From Trifolium pratense (lineage: Eukaryota; Streptophyta; Magnoliopsida; Fabales; Fabaceae): a DNA stretch of 64,000 bases. Where the stretch lies: assembly GCF_020283565.1 (NCBI RefSeq), contig NC_060062.1, positions 50,242,439 through 50,306,438 on the forward strand, read 5' to 3'. Shown here one piece after another: positions 50,811 through 62,429 of this stretch (positions within the stretch are counted from its first letter, which is position 1; every line of letters starts with the position of its first letter). Under the pieces are notes generated by a model, which saw only the letters and a program-made list of their open reading frames with translations, was not told the origin of the DNA and made no database searches. Both the position numbers and the translations under genes were made by a program.

Positions 50811-50848
50811 TGATTTTTTTTTTTGGTAGAGAAAGAGGGCCAAAGCCC
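50811..50848 (-). mobile_element. LINE 3' tail remnant
   Basis: A poly-T run followed by GGTAGAGAAAGAGGGCCAAAGCCC reads on the minus strand as a GGGCTTTGGCCC hairpin (50837-50848) followed by poly-A, like 1951-1989 and 55841-55873. Confidence 0.45.
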
Positions 50849-50939
50849 ATACCCAGGCCTGATTTTACCTCATCCTAACACAAACTATGCATGAAAACAC
50901 ACATTATATGCAACTTAGATTAAGAGTGAATAAAATTTA

Positions 50940-51194
50940 GATGTTTTCTCTCCCCACCCCCCGTGTTTCTTTTATCCCCCCTGAGTTTCCAATTTTGCCC
51001 TTGAAAAAACTTCGGTTCGTAGAAACCTAAGTTTTTTTTTGCCTTGAAAACAAATTTCGGTTTCTAAAAACCGAAATTTACTCTGAATTTGCACTAGAAA
51101 AAATTCGGTTTCTGCGAACCGAATTTTTCACAAGGGCAAAATTGGAATATTGGGGGGTATAAAAGAAACACGGGGGGCCCGAAGAGAAAACATC
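50940..51194. mobile_element. Mutator-type MITE with TTCGG hairpins, 255 bp
   Basis: It has a perfect 9-bp target duplication TAAAATTTA (50931-50939, 51195-51203). The TIR begins GATGTTTTCTCTCCCC on the left and GATGTTTTCTCTTCGG on the complement of the right. Inside are three TTCGG...CCGAA-type hairpins (near 51011, 51056 and 51104). TIR and hairpins identify it as a shorter relative of the 1013-1925 element. Confidence 0.85.
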
Positions 51195-51782
51195 TAAAAT
51201 TTATCCTTTATAATCTAATAGCCCACAAGCAACTTATTTTAGAGAAAAGAGAATCTGGGTTCATTAATTTCAGAAAATCTCTAACAAATCATGATAATGA
51301 AAGAAAAAAAAGCTAACTCATGCAACCCCTTTGTCACTGTCAAACACAAATTCTAACATGATAATGTAATAGAACTGTAAAAAGTAACTTACACTCTGAC
51401 AAAAATAGTCATTTACCTCGCAATACCCACATTTGGATCATGCAACGTTATACTATATATATAGATAGATAAAAGAAAGCACAGCCTTCAATACTAATGA
51501 AGAAGATCTTCAATTGTTTCTGGAAATAAACTCACAAATTGTCTCTTGAAAATAAACTCACAAATTGTCTCGGAAAAACAAAAATATACAAGTAATTTAT
51601 AATAATATTATTTCAACAACCATCGCTAACCCTCAACACCTATTTGGACATCAGGAATATCCACACCAGCTAAACTGCCCCAACACAGACTGCAAAATCG
51701 CATACTAACTATTCTAGCATTCACTAGAGAGACCAAAAAAAGAACTATACAAAGTGAAGGGAATAGATTAAACAGAATCACT

Positions 51783-54652
51783 TCAGAGAAGTTTATTCTG
51801 AGCAACTGCCTTACATAGTTCATCTTCACAGAAGAGAACTCTATTAGAAGCCACTGATTTGCATTGGGGCTTTGATATAACTGATGGCACCAGGCAACGA
51901 GAAGGGAAAGCCGATTCCTTGAAAAGAACAGCTGTAACCTGTCGCATCTCAGAAACTCTAAGGCGAGAAGGAGGTCGAGGCCCCTGACGAGGTGCTTTAG
52001 GTGTTTGTGGTATGGGAATCCTTACTCCCTTCCCATCACCCCTGCTGAAAAAATTCAGAGCACCATAAAGACGTGCACTAAAAATTGCAGGACAGAGATA
52101 ATTGGTTAGAATTAGAAACACTTACCACAGAAAAGGCCAATGCTCAGAAGGACGGGGAGTCATTGTGCATAACATCTCTTGCCGAGAGCGATCTGGGGTG
52201 GTATAATTGAAGTGAAACTGCCTTGCAACAATTACCTAACAACACAAAGATAAAGTTAGTGGTTCATCATAAACAAGCATTTCTAATTCTTTGAGAACTT
52301 AGAACAGGAATATACGCAGCAGGGTGACTTAGAACTTACTGCTTTTCTAATTCTTTGAGAAACATGGAAAACAGCTCTCAGTTGGTCATGGTGCAGGAGG
52401 CATAATATTTTAACCTAAAATTTGTGAAAGGAAATGGAGTCGACACAATCAGAAATAGTTAAAAGAGATAAGAGCTATATACCCAAATGATTGAATATAG
52501 TATAATGAAAATATAAAGATATAGTTTTAACATCATTTTTATTGTAGTTGTATAGTTGTTAACAACTCCACTCAACAAGATTCATTAATTCCATATGATA
52601 TGATGCTTCATAATTGATTATTAATTATAGTAAATAAATCAAAACAATAAAAAACACAAACAAATTTCAGTCATACAGTAACACATTTAGTAATTTCAGT
52701 GATGCCGGATATAAAAGCAAATGCTCTGCTGGAATACAATACAATCAACAAAGGCATGCGAAAATAAACAGGCCTATCCTTCAGCAGGTCCTAATTAGTT
52801 TTTCCAGGGGCATCTGTGCCACTTTAATATCACTGATGGAGGATAATATCACAAAACCAACAATATAGTTTTTCCATTTGTGTGCTTTATCACAGTATTA
52901 AAGCAGACTTTAACATTTAAACAAGTCAGAATATGGCCTTGTTCGGATAAACAGCTTATTTACAACTTATAGCACAAACACTAAGCTTACATATGATATT
53001 TCTGTAGCAAAAGGTAAAATTAAATTGTTTGCATATGCTATAAGCTGTCTTGAAGAACATATGAAAATAAGCTGAAAAAAGCTTATGAAAAATGTCATAA
53101 GCTGTTTTTATTAAGTTCTCCCTAACAATCTCACAAAACTTATGTCAGTAAATAACCTCAACTAAGACAATCTAAAAAGGTTTAGTTAATGAAACTCACA
53201 TGCAAATACAAAAAAAAAAAAAAAAAAAAAGCAGAAGATATAATTCAACACTGAATCAGAAGATACAGAGGGGGGGAATAAATTGAAAACGGAAAAACAT
53301 ACTGTACGTGAAGACAATAAACATACGCAGCAACAATGAAAATTTTCTTGACCTAGCAACTAGACTAATTTCATAGTAACACCAACATATCCACATAGAA
53401 TCTTCAAAATCAAGGTAACCCCAATATCAATAATAGTGAACAACATAACAAGAGAAAGGGAATCAAGGATCACAGTCCTCCAAGGTTGTAAATTGAATGC
53501 ATTAATTGTCAACTGAAAGTGATCTCAACAAAAGTTTTCAAACAGTCCATGGCCATAATTTGTGGCAGAAACATTAAGATTTTTTACATCTATGCAACGA
53601 CATAATGACAGCAACCCCGTAATAACTTACAATATCAAGTATTACAACACAACAATTGTTTTAAAACCATGATCTCAATCTCTAAACCAGATTTCATGAT
53701 AAAGTAAATACCAAATAAACATTTGTCAATAAAACAAATACCAAATAAACAAAAAAATTGTACGAGCCATTAAAAAAGCACTGAAAACAGGAAAACAATA
53801 GATTGTATGTGAAGACAAAATAGTGAGGTGAGAATATTCTTGACCTAATATCTAGACTATTTTGATTGGAACACAAACATGTCCACATAGAATATTCAAA
53901 ATCTAGGCAACCCGGATATCAAGAAATAGTGCACCAAGGATCACAATCCTCATGGTTGAAAATTGAATACATTAATTTTCAATTGTGTGATCTATCTCAA
54001 CAAAAGGTTTTCAAAACAGTCCACGGTCGCAACCTGTAGCAGCAAAATTAAGATTTTTGACATCTATATTGCAACATACTTAAGGCGGCATTATTTAACC
54101 ACAATAATTTACAATATCAAGGATCACAACATGTTTTAAAACCGTGATCTTAACCTTTAAATCAGATTTCATATTAAAGTTAATACCAAATAAACATCTT
54201 TCAACAAAACAAATACCAAATAAAACATAAGTTTGATTATTTCAAGCAATTAGACGGTAACTGCATTAATTATGTTAAATGAGCAAGAAACATACCAATA
54301 AATCAATTGGAAGAGACTCAAGTCTCGATTCTGACTGACACTCTTCAATCCTCGGGGTTTTCGGTGTCCCAATCAAACGACTCTCTTTTTTAACCAAATT
54401 CACCGGGGAAAGCATGAGAGGACTTTTATCAAACACCTTACCCTCATTATCCCCCTCACTCTTCTCCAAATTCAAAACCTCGACTCTTTTCTTCCCAATA
54501 TCATTACAAACCCTACCAACAGCAGATCCAGATCCCAAACCTAAAGACCTGTTACACCGAAGCTGAGCAAGAGTTCCAGGTTTCAAATACTTCCCAGAAC
54601 TCCTCAAATTTCTCCTCCCTCTCCTTTTCTCCTTCGATGCCACTTTCCCCAT
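51783..54652 (-). CDS. F-box protein of the stress-induced FBS family (At4g35930/FBS4-like), 4 exons, 266 aa
   Basis: Exons 54296-54652, 52340-52414, 52126-52235 and 51783-52041 total 801 bp in frame. The start is the ATG before GKVASKEKRRGRRNLRSS, since the codons upstream of it have no ATG. The F-box, roughly residues 112-144, reads LESLPIDLLVKILCLLHHDQ then LRAVFHVSQRIRKA. After it comes FHFNYTTPDRSRQEMLCTMT with PRPSEHWPF, a motif block particular to the FBS/SKIP27 type, then IPIPQTPKAPRQGPRPPSRL. Such proteins bind SKP1 in SCF ubiquitin ligases and respond to stress hormones in Arabidopsis. The exon 4 acceptor is a NAGNAG tandem (TTCAGCAG); the distal AG keeps the conserved Trp. Intron 1 is 1.88 kb with duplicated and MITE sequence. 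FBS assignment is confident; FBS4 orthology is inferred. Confidence 0.9.
52937..53155. mobile_element. MITE-like sequence in F-box intron 1
   Basis: GTTCGGATAAACAGCTTATT begins a segment with repeated AAGCTTA/TAAGCTG motifs in both orientations and ends near CTCACAAAACTTATGTCAGT. It resembles a frequent legume intronic repeat with an internal TAAGCTGTT-type dyad. TIR and TSD were not resolved. Confidence 0.4.
53265..54220. repeat. Diverged tandem duplication in F-box intron 1
   Basis: About 53330-53720 and 53820-54210 share the same order of blocks: TTCTTGACCTA, CCACATAGAAT, CAAGGATCACA, GAAT-CATTAATT, TTTTCAAA-CAGTCCA, TTTTAAAACC-TGATCT and ATACCAAATAAAC. Divergence and small gaps indicate an older event. 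It is non-coding. Confidence 0.75.
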
Positions 54653-55007
54653 CGTTGTTCTTTCACCGTAAAGCTCCGATTTCAATCAAGAACCTCAATT
54701 CAACCTAACAAAACAAGAACCAAATTCACCATAAACAAGCATAATCAGAAACAGAAAATTAATTTTATTAATTAATTAATAATACAAAAAAAAACAGAAA
54801 ATTAATTATTAATGAATAAATTAAAATAAGGAAAGAATGAAATAGAAAAGGAGAGAACTAACATTGAAGATTGAAAATGGAAATGAAAACCTAAATGAAG
54901 AAACAGAGCATAGAGAAAGTGAGGTTTTTTTTAGAGAGGGAAAGTAATGAATGGGGCTGCTAGGGTTTTTATTTTCACTTTATTTGAATTTCGCTTATTG
55001 GCTACAA

Positions 55008-55020
55008 ATTCCCGCCAAAA
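55008..55020 (-). promoter_or_regulatory. E2F-like site upstream of the F-box gene
   Basis: The minus strand reads TTTTGGCGGGAAT, which contains TTTGGCGG, a match to the E2F consensus TTTSSCGS. It lies about 360 bp 5' of the F-box start codon. E2F sites drive S-phase genes; function here is inferred from sequence only. Confidence 0.4.
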
Positions 55021-55840
55021 TTTCGTGAACAGTTTTGAGTACACCGTGTGGGGTATACTTTACAGGATTCAGGTGGTATGACGTGGCGGATTTTGATTGG
55101 GTGTTTTTGGAATCCGAGGAAAGGTGGGTCCCGCTGGACATTGATTGGTGAGATTACTGCGCCTTCTTTCACGGCGTGAATATTTTTTTATTTATCCTTA
55201 TTTGGTTCAGTTTCGATTTTCGAAATTAATGATTTTATATTATGTGGTGGAAATGGAAGGGAAATAAGTAGGAAATGACGTGTTTGTCCTCACGTGAACC
55301 GGTGACGCTCAGAACTGACCGTTTTATTGGTTCAGCATTCACACGTGACTATACCGCGCTTTGTAAAATAAAAACTGAAATTACTTGTGATACGTAGTAG
55401 ATTTATTTTTTTTGACATTATAGGTTAAGGCAATTTAAAAATATAAAATTGTCTCAATGTTTCATTTTTTTTTTAAGAATTCTTCAAAAGGAAAATGTAT
55501 TTTTTTAAGGTGGAGTATAAAATTTTGAAAATTTAACGTTCTAAGGATATAAGATATTTGTTGATCAAGAAATGAGAACTACTTCAAAAGAGGGAAGATC
55601 AAGCTGAACGTGGGGCGTCATGTACCCCAATAGCGGGAAAACTCACAAACTATATCCCGGGTAATTAGTCGAGCAAGACTAAATTATGTAGGTCATGTGG
55701 TTTTCGCTAGTATGACGTGTTTGCCTATAAATAATGGACTTGTAATTGTTTTCAACTCACAATCAATCAAATAAGTTTTTTAAACATTCCTATATATCAC
55801 TTTATTGTTTTGCTTTAAGTTGAAATTTATGCGTTTCTTA
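55021..55840. other. F-box gene distal promoter and spacer
   Basis: No gene is supported. Short GC-richer patches near 55270-55360 include CACGTG-like CTCACGTGAACC and CACACGTGAC (ACGT-core motifs), which may be regulatory, but their direction and target are unknown. Confidence 0.35.
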
Positions 55841-56289
55841 GTTTTTTTTTTTATACAAAATGGGCCGAAGCCCAAAGAAAAGAAATTACAAAGAGATGAT
55901 TCTAGGGGTAGTTATCCTCATAACATCAGCTAATAACAATAAACTCAGACTCGCAGGACATTGCTCATACACACGCATCCCTGATTCATGGTTACACCCC
56001 AAATTAGCCAGAGCAACAACACAAGCATTTGACTCACGATAAGAGTGACAAATTTTAACCTCCTAATTCAAAGCAAGTAACTGTTTAATTTCTTGAATGA
56101 TTCTCTATCCAACAACACTACAATTTTTGTCGCTTTGTAGCGTTTGAACCACGACATTAGAATCAATATGCAACACAATCTTTCTGAACTTTTTATCATA
56201 AGCAAATTTTAAACCATCAAAAACTCCCCACAACTCTGCAAGATAGGCATTGCATCGTCCAAGATGATGTGAGAAACCCCCGAATCATT
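55841..56289 (-). pseudogene. LINE RNase H and 3' end fragment
   Basis: The minus strand from 56285 reads GFSHHLGRCNAYLAELWGVF, then DGLKFAYDKKF, VLHIDSN and VVQTLQS. This is the RNase H core with the AELW-x-x-x-x-GL helix and the catalytic-strand IDS. It continues to CHSYRESNACVVALANLGC and the 3' end with a GGGCTTCGGCCC hairpin (55862-55873) and a poly-A tail. In-frame stops occur. It is cut at its 5' side by the Harbinger relic. Confidence 0.75.
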
Positions 56290-57466
56290 GACCATTCACG
56301 TTTCTAAGCAGTCCCCCACACCCAGCGGAACTGCTACTCCTAACACCACTTTTTCACTTCCCAACACTCCACATCATTTTCTCTTTCTTCCACCTAATCA
56401 TTCAACACACATTCAACTTTTATCCTCTCCAATAGTTTTTTCATTCAACACTCTACTCCACCACTTTTTATTTCATATTCTTATTTAAATTTATATTTTT
56501 GTTTTTATGATTACATAAAATTACAATTATCGATTAAAATTAAATTAAAATAATAAACACTTAATAATTTATTTTTTAGTTTTTTTTAATAAAAACAAAA
56601 TTTATTTAAATAATTTATACGATACAAATCATTTTAACTTAATTTAAAATACAACACAAAAGTAACGTAATTAGTACGATACAAAATTCGTGAAAGCTAG
56701 GTGTTCCACCACTCGGAAAATTTTCATTAACCATTGGCATATAACCATTAAACGGGGGTGTTTGAGATGAATTTCTCAGCATAAATCCATAATATGGATG
56801 AAAGTTTGGAACAAAGGATGATTGATTGAAATTTGGTGCTAAACCATAATTAGGTATGTTTTGAGGATTTTGGTTAAAAAATTGATTTGAAATTTGATAA
56901 TTGTTGGGATTTTGATAATTGTTGGGATGATTAGAAGAATTTTGGGTGTTGTTGAAGTGATTATTGAGATCCATTTCACTTAAAAAAAGACTAATACTTC
57001 AATATTAACATTAATAGGAAGATAATAATAAGATTATTATAGTGAAAAAATCCTTTTTTTTTTCTGTGTCCAAATCAAATGAACCAAGTCTCTATTTATA
57101 GACAAAAAAAAATTATGAATTTTGGTAAAAAAATAAAAAAAATAAAAAATTAAATTGCTATGAAATAATTGAGTTCAAAGTATTAATTGGATAAAAATCC
57201 GGAGAACCAATCATAATCAGCCATGTGTCACAGATTCTTTCTCTCTCCGCGTCCTCATACCCTCACTCTCTCCTGTCTGCGCGTGTCGTTCACGCGTCCG
57301 TCTGGACCAGCAGAAACGCGCCAGCTGTCCTCGGTGCTGGCTCTCAACTGTGTTGAATTGTTTCAACTCCTCACTCCTCCACATCAACTTTCAACACACC
57401 TCTCCAATCATTTTTCAACTCTCAACACTTATTCAACACACCATTTCGTCACCATTGCACATGGTC
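56290..57466 (-). mobile_element. PIF/Harbinger-type element relic with ORF1 N-terminus
   Basis: On the minus strand an ATG at 56974 opens MDLNNHFNNTQNSSNHPNNY and a long Asn/Pro/Gln/Tyr-rich stretch ending about GGTPSFHEF, then runs into unrelated sequence. This low-complexity N-terminus is characteristic of the Myb/SANT-like ORF1 of plant PIF/Harbinger transposons, often annotated 'glutathione S-transferase T3-like'. The right end is CCATTGCACATGGTC with TTA next to it, as in Harbinger termini (TIR complement GACCATGTGCAATGG). The left end is less clear, near GACCATTCACG at 56290. The SANT domain and the DDE transposase are missing, so it is internally deleted. Confidence 0.6.
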
Positions 57467-58060
57467 TTAGTTTAGTAGTTCAAAAATATCATACGTAACA
57501 CTATTTGGAGTAGTTAATGAAGTCATAGTTGAGGTGCAAATTAATTTCCTTCTTTGGTGTAATCAACTTGAAGAAAAGGAAATCACAATAAAGAGTTATT
57601 AACAGATATTTTATAACTAACTTTCAAGTTCCATAACAAAAACCATTTTAGAACAGTGATAATGTATAAGACTTTGTTATGTAGATTTTGAGGGTGGCTT
57701 GGGGTAATGGTTCTAAAGCAATGGTTAGCACTCTGGGTTTGAAGCTTGTGCAACAAATTCCGAGATTGATGAAGCTAGAGTGGGAAGGTTAAAGTGTGTC
57801 ATTTACATATCATGAAGATTGTTTACTAGTGTCCTATTACTTACATTAGTCATTTTTTTGCTGATTTTGCAGAGATATTGTTAGGTCGCGAGGAGGGCAG
57901 CCGGAAAATCATTTGCATTATGCTCATAGCAATGAGACAAATGAGTCACACAATACATCTTTACCAAAAACCTTAACGTATTAGGTTTATAGGTCCTATC
58001 ATTTATAAAGTGTTCAACTTCCACTTTTTGAAACATTTTGAGACTTAGTTCACCTCACAC
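57467..58060 (+). other. Spacer with possible two-exon gene relic
   Basis: A + frame reading VAWGNGSKAMVSTLGLKLVQ then QIPRLMKLEWEG (57696-57791) is followed, after a good acceptor (TTTTTTGCTGATTTTGCAG at 57855-57873), by a frame of about 35 codons. I do not recognise the product, and there is no start codon or promoter. It may be a gene fragment moved by a transposon. Confidence 0.2.
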
Positions 58061-59459
58061 TAGGGGGTGCATGGTCGGTTATTTTGACAAACCAAACCAT
58101 ATCCAAACCAAAACCACTTATATGGATTTGGATACATAACCATAACCATATTTTTTATAAACTGGTTATAAATTTGGATACGGATACATAACCAAATATT
58201 TTTATAAAACCGGTTTAAAAGCGGTTAATTTTTTAAATCCAATTTTAAACTGGATTAATAACCGGATATTTCTTTTGCAAAACTGGTTTTTTTTTTTAAG
58301 TAAAAAAAAAAAAACAAATTTTAAGACCATATTTTGCAAAAACAAATCTTTTTTTTTAAAAAAAATTAAAAGTCAATATGTAATTGAAGGATTTTTCAGA
58401 CACAACTGCTAAACTTTATTAAATACGAAATGTCCTCAAAATGATAAAACTCCAAACCAAAATAACATTGCAAGTTCTTAATCTATATTTTTTGAATAAG
58501 ATTTCAACTGCAGACCTTGAAAGAATAAAGCATAGAGAGACTATAGCTCTATATGAATTATCTCCAGCTTACACATGAGATTCATTGACAGAAGCAACAT
58601 GAAAAACCAGTTTAAAATTCCACAGTAGATTCATGAGATTTCAAACTGCAGGTCTGATAACAAAGCAGAACAGAAAATCAACATTCAATCTATAACATCC
58701 TGCATCACTACACAGTTGTAATTTGATACACAGACCAATTAAACTAAGCTCAAAACATGCTAAAAGAAAGCACATAAGCTTAAGCTTATACATCACCATA
58801 ACAAGTTATCCATAGCTAATAGTCTAATACGAAACAAAAAAAAACTCGTCAATCTTCATCGAGAGCAACAGAGGCTGAACAAGAATCACCAGTTTTCATA
58901 GCAGCTACTTCTACAGAAAAAAAAAACAGAAATAAAACATATTAATAACCAACTTATAATCTAATAAATCATAACTTTAATTAGACTATTAGTGATATCA
59001 TCATACCTTGCTCTAATTTCTCAAGTTCATTGTAATCCTCAATAATAAGTGAATCAATTATTGAGGATTTACACGATCCTGTAATGCAGCTATAACTACA
59101 AATAAGAGCTTCCACCATTTTAGGTGTGAGGCAACTGCAATGTTCATCAATCACCCGTCCTCCAAGACTAAAAGTAGACTCAGATGGTACCGTGGAGATT
59201 AGTATGGCAAACAAGTCTTTTGCCATCTTTGCAAGGATTGGAAGACGACTGGAGTTTTCCTTTCCACCATTTTAAAATATCAAAGTCATCGGGAAACTGA
59301 GTTTCTATAGATTCTTCTAGGTACTTCTGCAAATCAGTTTGACCGGAGGAGGACGAACCAGTGGACTGTAAAAACCGACTGTAACTATAACGATCTTGCT
59401 TACCACCTAAACTCAACTGAGAACCACGTTGGGAACCTTGCCCCACACCACTATACTCC

Positions 59460-60065
59460 TAGGGGCGGATGAGGCTTGGTGTGGAGCCACACCAAGCCTA
59501 GCCTAAATATTTTTTAAAAATAATAATAATAATTTTATAAATAATTTTAAATTATTTTGTATACATATTCGTATAAATATTGATGTAAATATTAGTTTAG
59601 AGTTTATTATTAATGACTGTAAGTCTCTCGATACATATTAGTTTAAATATTAGTGCAAATATTAGTTTATGGTCCACTATTAATGATTTCAATTTTTTGG
59701 TTATACACAGTGTATTATTTTAAGTTATATACTTTAATCGTATAATAATCAACTTTAACTTTGTTTGTGAAAAATACTTGAATTCGTAGTATTGAGTAAA
59801 ATTAATGATTGTGGCATATAAATATGAAATGACATAAAACAATAAGTTTAATTTTTTCAAGTAAGAAAATATGGGTAAGCTTTGGAATAAAAATTAATAA
59901 GTTATAAGCTAATCAAATTAGTTTATCAAAATAAACTATAAGCTAGTAAAATTTTGGTCCAAGTAGAATCTTGAGATGTATCAAACAATAGTAATATGTA
60001 TGATTTCACATATATTCAATAATTTATAGTCGTTCTTGGCACGTCTTGTGCTAAGAAAACTTTTT

Positions 60066-60133
<68 letters not shown>

Positions 60134-60354
60134 TTTTGGATATAATATGTTAGTTTGTTAATTTTATTTTTTTTAATAGAAATTTTCTGAATTGTTGGTT
60201 TGTTGGTGTTCTTTTTCTAGATACACATGTTGTATTAATAATAATTTTATATGTTGTTCGTTGTTTAACTGAATTATTAAGATAACGATGAATTTTTTTA
60301 GTAATGCTTAAAAAATTTAGCCACAGTGAAAATTAATGTCTGGGTCCGCCCCTG
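59460..60354. mobile_element. Nested hAT-type non-autonomous element, 895 bp
   Basis: The flanking octamer TATACTCC is perfect on both sides (59452-59459, 60355-60362). Termini are TAGGGGCGGATG and, on the complement of the right, CAGGGGCGGACCC. Removing the insert and one TSD copy restores the host transposase frame at that point. It is the youngest-looking member of the family that includes 2356-2957 and 3754-4418. A (TA)n run occupies 60069-60131. Confidence 0.9.
60069..60131. repeat. (TA)n microsatellite
   Basis: About 31 uninterrupted TA dinucleotides lie within the nested hAT element. Confidence 0.95.
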
Positions 60355-61388
60355 TATACTCCGCGAAGAGTTGATACAAATTAGTTTCCAACAATTCTTT
60401 TAATTCTCTTGCCTCCTGTGAATTAAAATTATCATTGATCGACCAGTTGACATACTTTAATTTGTACCTAGGGTCTAAGACTGTAGAAATCAACAACAAC
60501 ATGTTCAACTGCTCATTTTTCGGTGTTCACATGGTAGTCCTATTCTGGACATTTGATGGAGGAGAAGAAAACACATTTGTTGTCTCCGATAAATCACCCA
60601 TTTGTGAATAAACTGCAAAACAATCAACTAATTAGTATTGTTTATGGATACCAATATACACTTATTATTATTATTATTATGGCTTATAGCTTCTAGCATA
60701 GTTTACTAATCAAATAGGTATGAAAATCAAATTTAAAATCCGTTGCTTCAAACATAGAGAAAAACCATGGCCTCTGTGATATTAGTAAATTCATAGAGAA
60801 TTTGTAGAGATTAACATATAAACACAAAACATAGTAGCAACTTCACAGTTCACATTAACATCACAGAAGTAGCTTAACACACATATTTTGCTTAACATTA
60901 CTGAAATAAGAACGACGAGGAAGAAAAAATTGCTTCAGCATTGAATTAATTAACAAATTGTGAAGAATAGAGAAAGGAAGAATACCTGGTTATTGCAATT
61001 GGAAGCAATTAGGGTTCACCGTCAAAGAATGTGTGGTTCGATTGGAAGAAAACATCATCGATTAGGGTTCAATTGGAGAGATCATGGTGGATTTGGGATT
61101 TAGGGTTCATCGCAAGATCTGAGAGACGGAGCATGGTGAAGCCGTGAATGAATTTTGCGTGAATGAATTTTGCGTGAATGAATTTTGCGTGTTGTTATTT
61201 GCATGAATGAATTTTGAAATTTGATAATAGCCAATTTAAACTAGATCCAAAAATTCAATTTGGGTGGATAACCGACCGGATGAAAATGGTTTGGTTAGTA
61301 ACCATATACTACAATCCAGATATTTAAAAATGGACTTGGATCTGATTATGAGTGTGGGCCTTATAACCATATATTTTGCACACCCCTA

Positions 61389-62429
61389 CCTCACACTTAC
61401 CACAATAGATTTTACATTTTAGAGTTATCTCTTTGTAGTCGTTTTTGTTGGTTGTATGCCTCTTCATTTCCAAAAACAAATAAGTTGATGTCATACATAC
61501 AATTTTAGGAGAATAGCTTTCTTTTGGCACCCCCTAATTTTTCTCACGCACCTTGTAAAATTACCAACGTTTGCTATCTAAGTAGCAGATTGTGCCAACG
61601 TATATAAGGAAACTCACCCTGAGAAACTAAAAAATTCCAAATCCAAAAACTGTTTCAAAACCCCAAATCGCATTTCAACTTCAAATCCACTTGTTCCTTC
61701 GCATTTGTTGCTGAATTTTTTTCTTTTGATAAATTAATAGCATCTAGACATCAAGATAGGGATCGATATTTCAACTTTGTTGACATCCATATCCTTATCC
61801 GTCCTCCACCTATAACTCATATTATTATTGAAAAGAAGAAAAAAAAAATATTCGAAGCAGAACCTTCCAAATTTTATGAAAGTATTCCTTTGAGTAATTT
61901 TATGATAAAAGACATTTGTCTACTGTTTTTTTTATTGTGTATGTAGGTTATAGTTTCATGACTATCAAGGGACACAATGATCATATCGTTATCGTAAGTA
62001 ATTGGAGATTGTTTGAGTGTATATTTTAGGTGCAAGTATGTATATATGTTATATGGTGACAAGAATTAAATTAAATTTGTTCGAAAACACGAGCCTAATT
62101 TATAGTCATTCATTTCAAAAAATAAAATAAAGAAAAAATTCAAGATGATCATGGAAGTCATTCAAGATATTACTGAAATCACTATCAAGAAGAAATTGAA
62201 GAGTATGGATCCAAAAAATAAGGGCAACGTCAACGGAGACAGCGAAGACAATAATATATTTTGTACTCTTATCGAAAAAGGGTAAATTATCGTTGCTTAA
62301 AACTTAAAGGAAACCTTAAAAAATTTGAAGGAGTTGTAATTAAGGACGATGATGGAGAGATTGTGGAGATTGACCTCAAAACTAAATGAGGTTAATGATA
62401 TAAGTGTTCATAATAATTAATAGTAATAT
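61389..62429. other. Spacer with dispersed-repeat copy 3 and a short frame
   Basis: 61510-61615 carries TTTGGCACCCC and TTTGCTATCTAAGTAGCAGA, a diverged copy of the CTTAAG-palindrome repeat. At 62144-62284 a + frame of 46 codons (MIMEVIQDITEITIKKKLKS to FCTLIEKG) and a following frame with GVVIKDDDGEIVEIDLKTK look protein-like. They match no family I can name and may be a gene relic. Confidence 0.3.

Larger units (their letters stand above)
58849..60601 (-). pseudogene. hAT transposase relic (RICESLEEPER/DAYSLEEPER-like)
   Basis: An N-terminus MGDLSETTNVFSSPPSNVQN meets a TGA stop and then the middle of the protein (LNMLLLISTVLDPRYKLKYV), so the BED zinc finger and much of the catalytic region are deleted. 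The frame continues to NLYQLFAEY, is interrupted by the nested element (59460-60354), and resumes seamlessly as SGVGQGSQRG to FDILKWWK. One extra A in a GGAAAACTCC run (near 59256) causes a frameshift before the C-terminal dimerisation domain (LPILAKMAKDLFAILISTVP then SESTFSLGGRVID). A last short exon ends at 58849. Four separate lesions make it non-functional. Confidence 0.85.
58061..61388 (-). mobile_element. hAT transposon, 3.3 kb, internally deleted, 8-bp TSD
   Basis: The element is flanked by a perfect 8-bp duplication CCTCACAC (58053-58060, 61389-61396). Its termini are TAGGGGGTGCATGG and, on the complement of the right end, TAGGGGTGTGCAAAAT. Subterminal AACCGG/GGATAACC-rich repeats lie at both ends (about 58110-58260 and 61255-61375), as is usual for hAT transposase binding regions. 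A transposase relic lies inside on the minus strand, and a second hAT element is nested at 59460-60354. Confidence 0.85.

Noticed and set aside
51626..51829. Minus-strand frame downstream of the F-box stop
   Set aside because: It is a shadow frame overlapping the 3' UTR of the F-box gene and has no domain.
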